Of a stretch of DNA of 64,000 nucleotides, positions 57,400 to 64,000 are shown piece after piece. The stretch is taken from the NCBI RefSeq assembly GCF_016906305.1, contig NZ_JADDOL010000004.1:186001-250000 (forward strand), in the 5' to 3' direction. The translations under genes were made by a program, and so were the position numbers. Origin of the DNA: Alloalcanivorax marinus. GTDB taxonomy: Bacteria > Pseudomonadota > Gammaproteobacteria > Pseudomonadales > Alcanivoracaceae. The first letter of the stretch is position 1; every line of letters starts with the position of its first letter. A model generated the notes under the pieces. That model saw only the letters and a list, made by a program, of their open reading frames with translations, was not told where the DNA came from and did no database searches.

Positions 57400-58647
57400 A
57401 TGCAAACCCGACTCAGCGACACCGCCCGCCAGCTGCCCCGCGCCGAGGAGGCGGAATCGATCCTGCGCAGCTGCGTGCACTGCGGCTTCTGCAACGCCAC
57501 CTGCCCCACCTACCAGCTCACCGGCGACGAACTGGACGGCCCGCGCGGGCGCATCTATCTGATCAAGGAAATGCTGGAAGGCAACGAACCCGGCGAAGGC
57601 ACCCAGCAGCATCTGGACGCCTGCCTGAGCTGCCGGGCCTGCGAAACCACCTGCCCTTCCGGCGTGGACTATCACTCCCTGCTGGACATCGCCCGGCCGG
57701 AACTGGAACGCCGGGTGCCCCGTTCGCCACGGGACCGCCTGCTGCGCCGGGGCCTGCGCGCCCTGATGCCGCGCCCCCGGCTGTTCGCCACGCTGATGGC
57801 GCTGGGCCGTCTGGCCCGACCGCTGGCGCCGGCGGCGCTGAAAGAGAAAATCCCCGCCCGGGTGCCATCAGCGGGCCACTGGCCGAGTGGCGACCACCCA
57901 CGCCGGGTGGCGCTGCTGGCCGGCTGCGTGCAACCGGCCCTGTCGCCCAACACCAACGCCGCCACCGCCCGGGTGCTGGACCGCCTGGGCATCGGCGCGG
58001 AAGTCTGGTCCGGCGCCGGCTGCTGCGGCGCCGTGGATTATCATTTGGGGGGGCATCTCGACGGCCAGGCCACGGGCCTGGCCCGGGCCAAACGCAATAT
58101 CGACACCTGGATCGCCGCCCTGGACGACGGCGTGGAGGCGATTATTCCCACCGCCAGCGGCTGCGGTGCCTTTATCAAGGAATACGGCAAGGTGCTGCGG
58201 GACGACCCGGCTTACGCCGACAAGGCCCGCCGCGTCAGCGAGCACACCCGGGACCCGGCGGAATTTCTCGCCGGAGAGGATTTGGAAGCGCTGGCGGTAC
58301 ACGCCGAAGGCCGGCTGGCCTTTCAATGCCCGTGCACCTTGCAACATGGCCAGCGTCTGGCCGGCGTCACCGAAGGCGTGCTCACCCGCCTGGGCTTCGA
58401 CCTGACCCCGGTGCCGGACGCCCACCTGTGCTGCGGCTCCGCCGGCACCTATTCGATCACCCAGCCGGCCCTGGCCCGGCAACTGCGCGACCGCAAACTC
58501 GACGCCCTGGAAAGCGGCCAGCCAGATGCCATCGCCACCGCCAATATCGGCTGCCAGATGCATCTGGGCGCGGCCGGGCGTACGCCGGTCAGGCATTGGG
58601 TCGAGATTCTCGACCAGGCGTTATCCGAGATGCTTGATCGCGACTGA
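57400..58647 (+). CDS. glcF: Glycolate oxidase iron-sulfur subunit GlcF
   Basis: A 415-residue subunit with two 4Fe-4S motifs near the N terminus (CVHCGFCNATCP and CLSCRACETTCPSGVDY) and CCG-type cysteine domains in the C-terminal half (GAGCCGAVDYHLG, HLCCGSAGTYSITQP). GGAGG precedes the start. It passes electrons from GlcDE to the quinone pool at the membrane. Its last three codons and stop (LDRD end, GATCGCGACTGA) are encoded within a REP element at 58637-58659, so the C terminus may have been reshaped by REP insertion. Confidence 0.93.
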   Translation: MQTRLSDTARQLPRAEEAESILRSCVHCGFCNATCPTYQLTGDELDGPRGRIYLIKEMLEGNEPGEGTQQHLDACLSCRACETTCPSGVDYHSLLDIARPELERRVPRSPRDRLLRRGLRALMPRPRLFATLMALGRLARPLAPAALKEKIPARVPSAGHWPSGDHPRRVALLAGCVQPALSPNTNAATARVLDRLGIGAEVWSGAGCCGAVDYHLGGHLDGQATGLARAKRNIDTWIAALDDGVEAIIPTASGCGAFIKEYGKVLRDDPAYADKARRVSEHTRDPAEFLAGEDLEALAVHAEGRLAFQCPCTLQHGQRLAGVTEGVLTRLGFDLTPVPDAHLCCGSAGTYSITQPALARQLRDRKLDALESGQPDAIATANIGCQMHLGAAGRTPVRHWVEILDQALSEMLDRD

Positions 58648-58718
58648 AGTCGCTCCTACCGCTTCCATTGGACATACGGTGCGTTCGGAGCCGCTGTAGG
58701 AGCGACTTCAGTCGCGAT
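58637..58718. repeat. REP pair, tails inward, overlapping glcF
   Basis: ATCGCG...CTCCTAC at 58637-58659 and its inverse at 58696-58718. Both copies have the GCGACTGAAGTCGC form of the hairpin, so the pair is matched in sequence class. The left copy contains the glcF stop codon; the right lies just before the convergent amidase stop. Confidence 0.85.
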
Positions 58719-58735
58719 CGACGACACCCGGCGCC

Positions 58736-60220
58736 CTAAACCTCCGGCATGCGATCAAACCACGGCTTCGCCTTCTCCAACTGACCGGCCAGGGCCAGCA
58801 GCCGGCCTTCGTCGCCGTGGGCGCCGACGAACTGCACGCCCATGGGCAGGCCGCTGGCGCACCAGTGCAGGGGCACCGACATGGCCGGCACGCCGGTGAA
58901 GTTGGCGAGCTGGGTGAAGGGCACGTACTTCATGTTTTCCCGGGCCATTTGCTCCACCAGGCCGGACTTCATCACCAGCTTGCCGGCGCGCAGCTTGAGG
59001 ATCACCTTGAGGGCGTTCTGCTGCCAGGCCGGCGTGGCGGCGGCACCGATGGCCGCCGGCTGCAGGGCCAGGGTGGGGGTGAGCCAGAAATCATAGCGAT
59101 CGTGGAAGTCCGCCAGCTGCTGGGCATAGAGCTGGCCGCGCTGGTAGAAGCCCAGATACTCGTCGGCGCGGGTGGCGTGGCCGAAGGCGGCCATGGCCAG
59201 GGTGTCCAGCTCGAAACCTTCGTCGCCGCAACCGGTGAGTTCCTTGACTCGGGCCACCTCGCCGGCGCACTTGGTGAACCAGATGCCCAGCCAGTCCATG
59301 CTCATGGCCATCATGTCCAGGGACGGCGCCGCCTCTTCCACCTGGTGGCCCAGGTCCTGCAGCAGGCGAGCGGTGTCCTCCACCGCCTTGACCGCCTCCG
59401 GGTCCACCGGGGTGCCGATGGGCGAGGTCAGGGAGAAGCCGATCTTCAGCGGCGCCGGGTCACGGTCCAGTTCGCTGAGGTAGGCGCGGGCCGGCGGCGC
59501 GATGCGGAACAGGGCGCCGTGCTCGTCGCCGTGGGTGGCGTCCAGCAGGGCGGCGGAGTCGCGCACCGAGCGGCTCACCACATGGTTCACGGAAATGCCG
59601 TGCAGGGCCTCGGTGAACTCCGGCCCCCAGGGGGTCCGGCCACGGCCGGGCTTGAGCCCGAACAGGCCGCAGCAGGCGGCGGGAATGCGGATGCTGCCGC
59701 CCCCGTCGTTGGCGCCGGCGAACGGCACCACGCCGGCGGCGGTGAGCGCCGCCGAACCGCCGGAGGAGCCGCCGGGGGTGTGATCCGTGTTCCAGGGGTT
59801 GCGGGTGGCGCCGAAGGACTCCGGTTCGGTGACGCCCTTGGAGCCGAACTCCGGCGTATTGGTGCGGCCGAACGGCACCGCCCCGGCGGCCTTCCAGCGG
59901 CGCACCAGTTCCGAGTCGCGGGGGGCGCGAAAATCCATCTCCCTGAGCGCCTTGTTACCGGAGTAGGACGGCGCCCCGCCGATTTCCTGGAACAGGTCCT
60001 TGACCAGCATCGGCACCCCGGCGAAAGGCCCCTCCAGCGGCCCGGCCGCGCGTTGCCGGGCTTCCTCATAGAGCGGAATGATCAGGCCGTTGAGCTTCGG
60101 ATTCACCGCCTCTGCCCGCTGGATCGCCGCCTCCAGTACTTCCCCGGCGGACACCTCCCCCTTGGCCACCAACTCCGCCAACCCCAGACCGTCATGGCGC
60201 CGGTATTCTTCAAATTTCAT
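58736..60220 (-). CDS. Amidase signature family hydrolase
   Basis: A 494-residue amidase. The catalytic Lys is in FAGVPMLVKDLFQ (Lys74), the cis-Ser in TPGGSSGGSAALT (about 152-153) and the nucleophile in NDGGGSIRIPAACCG (Ser176). AAGGAT lies before the ATG. The overall pattern resembles 6-aminohexanoate cyclic dimer hydrolase-like amidases, but related enzymes act on many amides. A GatA role is unlikely because no gat genes adjoin and the C-terminal region differs. No signal peptide. Confidence 0.85.
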   Translation of the reverse strand: MKFEEYRRHDGLGLAELVAKGEVSAGEVLEAAIQRAEAVNPKLNGLIIPLYEEARQRAAGPLEGPFAGVPMLVKDLFQEIGGAPSYSGNKALREMDFRAPRDSELVRRWKAAGAVPFGRTNTPEFGSKGVTEPESFGATRNPWNTDHTPGGSSGGSAALTAAGVVPFAGANDGGGSIRIPAACCGLFGLKPGRGRTPWGPEFTEALHGISVNHVVSRSVRDSAALLDATHGDEHGALFRIAPPARAYLSELDRDPAPLKIGFSLTSPIGTPVDPEAVKAVEDTARLLQDLGHQVEEAAPSLDMMAMSMDWLGIWFTKCAGEVARVKELTGCGDEGFELDTLAMAAFGHATRADEYLGFYQRGQLYAQQLADFHDRYDFWLTPTLALQPAAIGAAATPAWQQNALKVILKLRAGKLVMKSGLVEQMARENMKYVPFTQLANFTGVPAMSVPLHWCASGLPMGVQFVGAHGDEGRLLALAGQLEKAKPWFDRMPEV

Positions 60221-60239
60221 GATGGTATCCTTGTTGTTT

Positions 60240-60298
60240 GTAGGAGCGGCTTCAGCCGCGATAACAGCGTTGATGATCGCGGCTGAAGCCGCTCCTAC
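60240..60298. repeat. REP pair, tails outward
   Basis: GTAGGAG...CGCGAT at 60240-60262 and ATCGCG...CTCCTAC at 60276-60298, 13 bp apart. Tails point away from each other, opposite to the other three pairs. It occupies the divergent space between the amidase and oxidoreductase starts, that is, promoter rather than terminator ground. Confidence 0.85.
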
Positions 60299-60341
60299 GG
60301 TGCCACAATCCCCCCACGAAGCACATCAGCCCGGAGGCCCC

Positions 60342-61352
60342 ATGAAAGCAGTCGGCTTCAATCAACCCCGCGCCATCGAGGACGTGCACGCCCTGGAAGA
60401 CATCGAACTGGACCAGCCCACCCCCGGCCCCCGGGATCTGCTGGTCGCCGTGGAGGCGGTGTCGGTGAACCCGGTGGACACCAAGGTCCGGCAGCGACCG
60501 CTGGCGGAAAAAGGCTACAAAGTCCTGGGCTTCGACGCCGCCGGCCGGGTCGAGGCGGTGGGTGCCGAGGTGCGCGGCTTTCTGCCCGGCGACCGGGTCT
60601 GGTACGCCGGCGCCATGCAGCGCCCGGGCTCCAACGCGCAGTACCAGTGCGTGGACGAACGCATCGTCGCCAAGGCACCGGAAAGCCTGGGCCTGCAGGA
60701 GGCGGCGGCGCTGCCGCTGACCACCCTGACCGCCTGGGAGGCCCTGGAAGACCAGCTCGGCCTGACCCCGCAAAACGCCGACGGCAAAACCCTGCTGATC
60801 GTGGGCGGCGCCGGCGGCGTGGGCTCCATCGCCGCGCAGCTGGCGGCGCGCCACTTCGGCATGACGGTGATCGCCACCGCCGGCCGGGAGCGCTCCGCCG
60901 ACTGGTGCCGGGCCATGGGCGCCCACCACACCATCGACTACCGCAAGGGCCTGGTGGCACCGCTCAAGGCCCTGGGCATCGAGCAGGTGGACGCCATCCT
61001 GCTGGCCCAGGAGCCGGACGGCTACTGGAACGACGTCTGTGAACTGGTGGCGCCCCTGGGCGGCATCGTCTCCATCGTCGACGCCCGCGGGCCGCTGGAC
61101 ACCAACCCGCTGAAGCCCAAGAGCGCGCGCTTCGCCTGGGAGTTCATGTTCACCCGGGCCCTGTTCGGCGTGGCCATGGAACGCCAGGGCGAGATTCTCA
61201 GCCAGGCGGCGAAGCTGCTGGACGAAGGCGTGCTGGAAACCACCCTGGCGGAAACCCTGGGGCCGATCAACGCCAGCAACCTGAAGGAAGCCCACCGCCG
61301 CATCGAGGGCGGCGGCACCATCGGCAAGCTGGTGCTGGCCGGCTGGGACTGA
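60342..61352 (+). CDS. Zinc-type alcohol dehydrogenase-like / quinone oxidoreductase family protein
   Basis: A 336-residue MDR-superfamily reductase. ATG 60342 follows GGAGG. The N-terminal GroES-like domain has VSVNPVDTKVRQ and VLGFDAAGRVEAVGAEVRGF; the Rossmann domain has LIVGGAGGVGSIAAQLAA and a shift to NADPH-type residues in ATAGRERS. Catalytic zinc ligands of true alcohol dehydrogenases are missing, so a quinone or enone reductase role (ZADH1 type) is more likely. Confidence 0.85.
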   Translation: MKAVGFNQPRAIEDVHALEDIELDQPTPGPRDLLVAVEAVSVNPVDTKVRQRPLAEKGYKVLGFDAAGRVEAVGAEVRGFLPGDRVWYAGAMQRPGSNAQYQCVDERIVAKAPESLGLQEAAALPLTTLTAWEALEDQLGLTPQNADGKTLLIVGGAGGVGSIAAQLAARHFGMTVIATAGRERSADWCRAMGAHHTIDYRKGLVAPLKALGIEQVDAILLAQEPDGYWNDVCELVAPLGGIVSIVDARGPLDTNPLKPKSARFAWEFMFTRALFGVAMERQGEILSQAAKLLDEGVLETTLAETLGPINASNLKEAHRRIEGGGTIGKLVLAGWD

Positions 61353-61365
61353 TCACACCGTCCGC

Positions 61366-62403
61366 TCAGGGCGGCCCACAGGCCGCCGGCGACTCCCCAA
61401 GCTGCAGATTGTGCAGGCACAGCACCGGCGCCAGCGCGAAGGTGCGCCGCCAGAGCAGCGGCCACACTTCCTCATTGACCATGGGACGCGGTAGCCGGGT
61501 GCTCACCATGGGGGCCCAGCCGTCCCGGGCCCGCTCCGCGATCACGAACTGGAAAGGATGGGCGCCGGGCACGCCCAGGCGCACGTCGGTGACCACCAGC
61601 CGGTCGCCGTTGCGCCGGTAATCGAGAAACCCCCGGGTGAACCAGGCCAGACGCTGGCCATCCGGCAGGGCGGCCGCCGCCCGCTCCAGTTCCGGGCGGC
61701 GCGGAAACCGTTCCACGGTGAGCGGGCCATCGCCGTCGAACACGCCGGTGACCATCTCCAGACGGGCCGCCGGCGCCATCACCGTGGCGCGCCACAGAAA
61801 GGTGGAGAACGGCATCGGCTGCACCATCACCGGGGCGTCCTCGATGCCCCGCTCCGCCAGCACCCCCTCCACCCGCTGGGTCATCCATTGCTGGGCCACC
61901 AGACTCCACAGCAAATAGCCGCTGGACAGCGTCAGCCCCACGGCCAGGGCCCGGGTGGCCGGCGGCCGGATCAGGGCGATCACCACCGCCACCAGCAGCG
62001 GCAGGGTATAAAGCGGGTCGATAATGAAAATGCTGTTCAGGGCCACCGGCGGCCCCAGCGGCCACCACAGCTGGGTGCCGTAGGTGGTGAAGGCGTCCAG
62101 CAACGGGTGGGTGATCAGGACCAGGCCGGTGAACGCCAGGGCGCGTCCGAAGCTCACCGAGGTTTTCCAGCGACTCAGCAGAAACGCCAGCAGCAGCGCC
62201 AGGGGCGTCAGGATCAACAACGAATGGCTGAAGCCCCGGTGCTCGGAAAAATTGGCCACCGCGTCGCCGTAATCAATCAGCACGTCCAGGTCCGGCAGGG
62301 TGGCCAGCGCCGCCCCGGCCAGCACCGCGCCACGCCCCCAGCGCCGCCCCAGTACCGCGCCACCGAGCGCGCCGCCCAGGGCCGCCTGCGTCAAAGAATC
62401 CAT
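61366..62403 (-). CDS. Membrane-bound metal-dependent hydrolase, YdjM-like
   Basis: A 345-residue protein. ATG 62403 (MDSLTQAALGG) is the family start, with GGAG seven bases upstream. The N-terminal part has the metal-ligand pattern MDSLTQAALGGALG, LPDLDVL, HRGFSHSLL and THPLLDAFTTYG with several membrane helices; these match the YdjM/DUF457 family. The C-terminal 150 residues form a soluble domain. In enterobacteria ydjM is LexA-controlled; no LexA box (CTGT-N8-ACAG) was found here. The natural substrate is unknown. Confidence 0.85.
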   Translation of the reverse strand: MDSLTQAALGGALGGAVLGRRWGRGAVLAGAALATLPDLDVLIDYGDAVANFSEHRGFSHSLLILTPLALLLAFLLSRWKTSVSFGRALAFTGLVLITHPLLDAFTTYGTQLWWPLGPPVALNSIFIIDPLYTLPLLVAVVIALIRPPATRALAVGLTLSSGYLLWSLVAQQWMTQRVEGVLAERGIEDAPVMVQPMPFSTFLWRATVMAPAARLEMVTGVFDGDGPLTVERFPRRPELERAAAALPDGQRLAWFTRGFLDYRRNGDRLVVTDVRLGVPGAHPFQFVIAERARDGWAPMVSTRLPRPMVNEEVWPLLWRRTFALAPVLCLHNLQLGESPAACGPP

Positions 62404-62478
62404 GCCGTGCTCCAGAAAAGGCAAAAGGAAAAATAGCGGCGTTATTCAGAGGCGCCTTGAATCCCACCCATAGAAAGC

Positions 62479-62644
62479 ATCCATACCGTCGCCGACGGTA
62501 CCGTCAACCCTTTGAATAATATTGTAAAAAGCGGCCCGTGAAAGAAACTTGCGCGGTGATTTCCCGGTTTCAGCGCTTGCGTCCGTGAGGAGAGCGTCAA
62601 AAAATGGTCGTCAATGCCGGCCATGCTGACAGATCCATACCGTC
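62479..62644. promoter_or_regulatory. 12-bp direct repeat and palindrome upstream of cfa
   Basis: ATCCATACCGTC occurs at 62479-62490 and again at 62633-62644. The perfect palindrome GACGGTACCGTC lies at 62494-62505. All are in the 267-bp gap between the membrane hydrolase and cfa, which run divergently. The shared ACCGTC core suggests a regulator-binding unit; nothing known was matched. Confidence 0.35.
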
Positions 62645-62670
62645 TTCACCTCTCACGCAGGAGATGCCGT

Positions 62671-63831
62671 ATGCTCGACTCACGCAGCCAGGACGACGCG
62701 CACCGCACCGGATCGCGCGCCATCGACGACCTGATCGCCACGGTGTTGGCCAACGCCGATGTGCAGATCAATGGCCGGCGCCCCTGGGACCTCCAGATTC
62801 ACCACCCGGACACCCTTTCCAGAATCGCCGCGCAGCGCTCCCTGGGCCTGGGCGAATCCTATATGGACGGCTGGTGGGACTGCGACGCCCTGGATGAGTT
62901 CACCTTCCGCATTCTGCGCGCCGGCGGCGACCACCTGGGCAAGAATAAATGGACCCTGGCGTTGCAGTTGCTCGGGCACAGCCTGCGCAACCGGCAAAGC
63001 CTGCGCCGTGCCCGGCAGGTGGCGGAGCGGCACTACGACCTGGGCAACGATCTGTTCGAAAAAATGCTCGACCCGACCATGGCCTACAGCTGCGGTTACT
63101 GGAAGGACGCGGAGACCCTGCATGAGGCCCAGGAAGCCAAGCTCGACCTGATTTGCCGCAAGCTGGAGCTGGAGCCGGGCATGACGCTGCTGGACATCGG
63201 CTGCGGCTGGGGCAGCCTGCTGGAATACGCCGCCCGGCACTACGGGGTGCGCGCCCACGGGGTCACCGTCTCCACCGAACAGGCGCGGCTGGCCCGGGAG
63301 CGCTGCAAGCATCTGCCGGTGGAAGTGCTGCTCAAGGATTACCGCGCGGTGACCGGTCAGTACGACCGGGTGGTGTCGGTGGGCATGTTCGAGCATGTGG
63401 GGCGGCGCAACTACCGCACCTTCATGGAGACCAGCCGGCGCCTGCTCAAGGATCGCGGCCTGATGCTGCTGCACACCATCGGCAACAACGAAAGCACCCA
63501 CTGCCACGACGCCTGGATCAACAAGTACATCTTCCCCAACGGCGAATTGCCGTCCATCAAACAGATCGCCCAGCAGGCGGAGCACCGCTTCGTGGTCGAG
63601 GACCTGCACAATTTCGGCCCGGACTATGCACGCACCCTGAAAGCCTGGGACGCCAACTTCCAGGCCCACTGGCCGGAACTGAGCGGGCAGTACGACGAAC
63701 GCTTCCAACGCATGTGGCACTACTACCTGAACCTGTGCGCCGGGGCCTTCCGCGCCCGCACCATCCAGTTGTGGCAGTGGGTCTTCTCCAAGCCCGGCCA
63801 CCGGGTGCAGGCCTATCGCGCCCCCCGCTGA
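62671..63831 (+). CDS. cfa: Cyclopropane-fatty-acyl-phospholipid synthase
   Basis: A 386-residue SAM-dependent enzyme that adds a methylene across cis double bonds of membrane lipids, usually in stationary phase or acid stress. ATG 62671 has AGGAG at the right distance; the frame extends upstream without family similarity. Seen: the N-terminal lipid-binding domain (SLGLGESYMDGWWDCD), HYDLGNDLFEKMLDPTMAYS, the SAM loop LLDIGCGWGSLLEYAA, VSVGMFEHVGRRNY and the C-terminal YLNLCAGAFRARTIQLWQWV. The length is that of Escherichia coli Cfa. Confidence 0.95.
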   Translation: MLDSRSQDDAHRTGSRAIDDLIATVLANADVQINGRRPWDLQIHHPDTLSRIAAQRSLGLGESYMDGWWDCDALDEFTFRILRAGGDHLGKNKWTLALQLLGHSLRNRQSLRRARQVAERHYDLGNDLFEKMLDPTMAYSCGYWKDAETLHEAQEAKLDLICRKLELEPGMTLLDIGCGWGSLLEYAARHYGVRAHGVTVSTEQARLARERCKHLPVEVLLKDYRAVTGQYDRVVSVGMFEHVGRRNYRTFMETSRRLLKDRGLMLLHTIGNNESTHCHDAWINKYIFPNGELPSIKQIAQQAEHRFVVEDLHNFGPDYARTLKAWDANFQAHWPELSGQYDERFQRMWHYYLNLCAGAFRARTIQLWQWVFSKPGHRVQAYRAPR

Positions 63832-63894
63832 GCGCCGCGACGCCGGCCCTGGCGCGGGGCCGGCGGGCGGTGGCATAATGCGCCCAAAGCGGAT

Positions 63895-63909
63895 CACGAA
63901 TCATTCTCA
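63895..63909 (-). promoter_or_regulatory. Possible Fur-like site before the last gene
   Basis: On the minus strand TGAGAATGATTCGTG matches the 7-1-7 Fur pattern TGATAAT-N-ATTATCA at 9 of 14 positions, with one good half-site (6 of 7). It lies 35 bp before the ATG of an apparent FecI-type sigma gene, which makes iron control reasonable, but the match is weak. Confidence 0.35.
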
Positions 63910-63944
63910 ATCCTATCGCGACCCCTGTCGGGGCGGGCGCACCC

Positions 63945-64000
63945 ATGCACGCGGACGACCTGTTTCAACGACATGCCGGGGAACTGAACGGCTATCTTTG
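63945..64000 (+). CDS. Start of a probable ECF sigma factor (3' cut by window edge)
   Basis: Only 18 residues are visible (MHADDLFQRHAGELNGYL). The pattern LFQRHAGELNGYL is the usual beginning of region 2 in FecI-type sigma factors. A weak Fur-like site precedes it, as for the fecI gene earlier in the window. The rest of the gene lies outside, so the assignment is tentative. Confidence 0.5.
   Translation, partial: MHADDLFQRHAGELNGYL

Noticed and set aside
62404-62670. LexA box controlling the YdjM-like hydrolase
   Set aside because: No CTGT-N8-ACAG or close variant found.

Overview
The window is a GC-rich stretch of gammaproteobacterial chromosome. The gene set (trxA-rho-ubiD order, ppk1/ppx convergent pair, rsd, tex, gshA, dsbB, creBCD, glcDEF, Mg-type hemB, Fur- and Pho-like boxes, REP palindromes of the pseudomonad kind) fits an Alcanivorax/Pseudomonas-like marine or soil bacterium. 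That assignment is inferred from gene content, not from a search. Almost every gene is ordinary core metabolism or regulation in tightly packed, high-GC coding sequence.

Layout. 1-6067: end of a membrane PQQ glucose dehydrogenase, an OprB-type porin, a YihY membrane protein, an SDR and a GST-like gene, and a soluble-type PQQ sugar dehydrogenase lipoprotein. 6083-10034: a FecI/FecR/STN-TonB-receptor iron signalling operon under a Fur-like box. 10103-15188: MocR regulator divergent from an AhpD-like gene, ilvD, and an MFS exporter with an attenuator-like leader. 15257-22011: envZ-ompR, a lone PilH-like receiver, tex, gshA. 22146-29134: an Rmf-like small gene, dsbB, an lrgAB-type pair, rsd, an FKBP lipoprotein, an orphan ParA, yheS. 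29175-31889: a run hipA-hipB-greB-DUF502 on the minus strand. 32046-41253: hemB, a second TonB siderophore receptor, ppk1 behind a three-repeat Pho box, ppx, trxA, rho. 44949-58647: ubiD, an SDR, trxC, an FAD lactone-oxidase-like/PLP racemase-like pair, a BOF protein, creBCD, glcDEF. 58736-64000: amidase, a zinc-type oxidoreductase, a membrane hydrolase, cfa, and the first codons of what looks like another ECF sigma factor.

The unusual part is 41411-44700, an AT-rich insertion between rho and ubiD with four genes all on the minus strand. Reading that strand: a 58-residue protein made of three 17-residue Cys-containing repeats, an imperfect palindrome at 44371-44286, a YkgJ-type CxxxCxxCC protein, a second palindrome at 43580-43524, an OLD-like ATPase/TOPRIM protein, and a PaiB-like flavin-binding protein. 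The two palindromes have the marks of integron attC sites: RYYYAAC/GTTRRRY-like ends, imperfect symmetry with one extra base in the arm next to R'', and lengths of 86 and 57 bp. The left end of the YkgJ segment (TTAGCT) is the exact complement of the R'' box of its own downstream site (AGCTAAC), which is what an excisable cassette should show. No integrase is present in the window, so this would be an integrase-less attC cluster (CALIN). The repeat peptide plus cysteine-cluster protein is the best candidate for an undescribed system here.

REP palindromes (ATCGCG...CTCCTAC type) punctuate gene ends throughout, usually as inverted pairs. One supplies the last codons and the stop of glcF.
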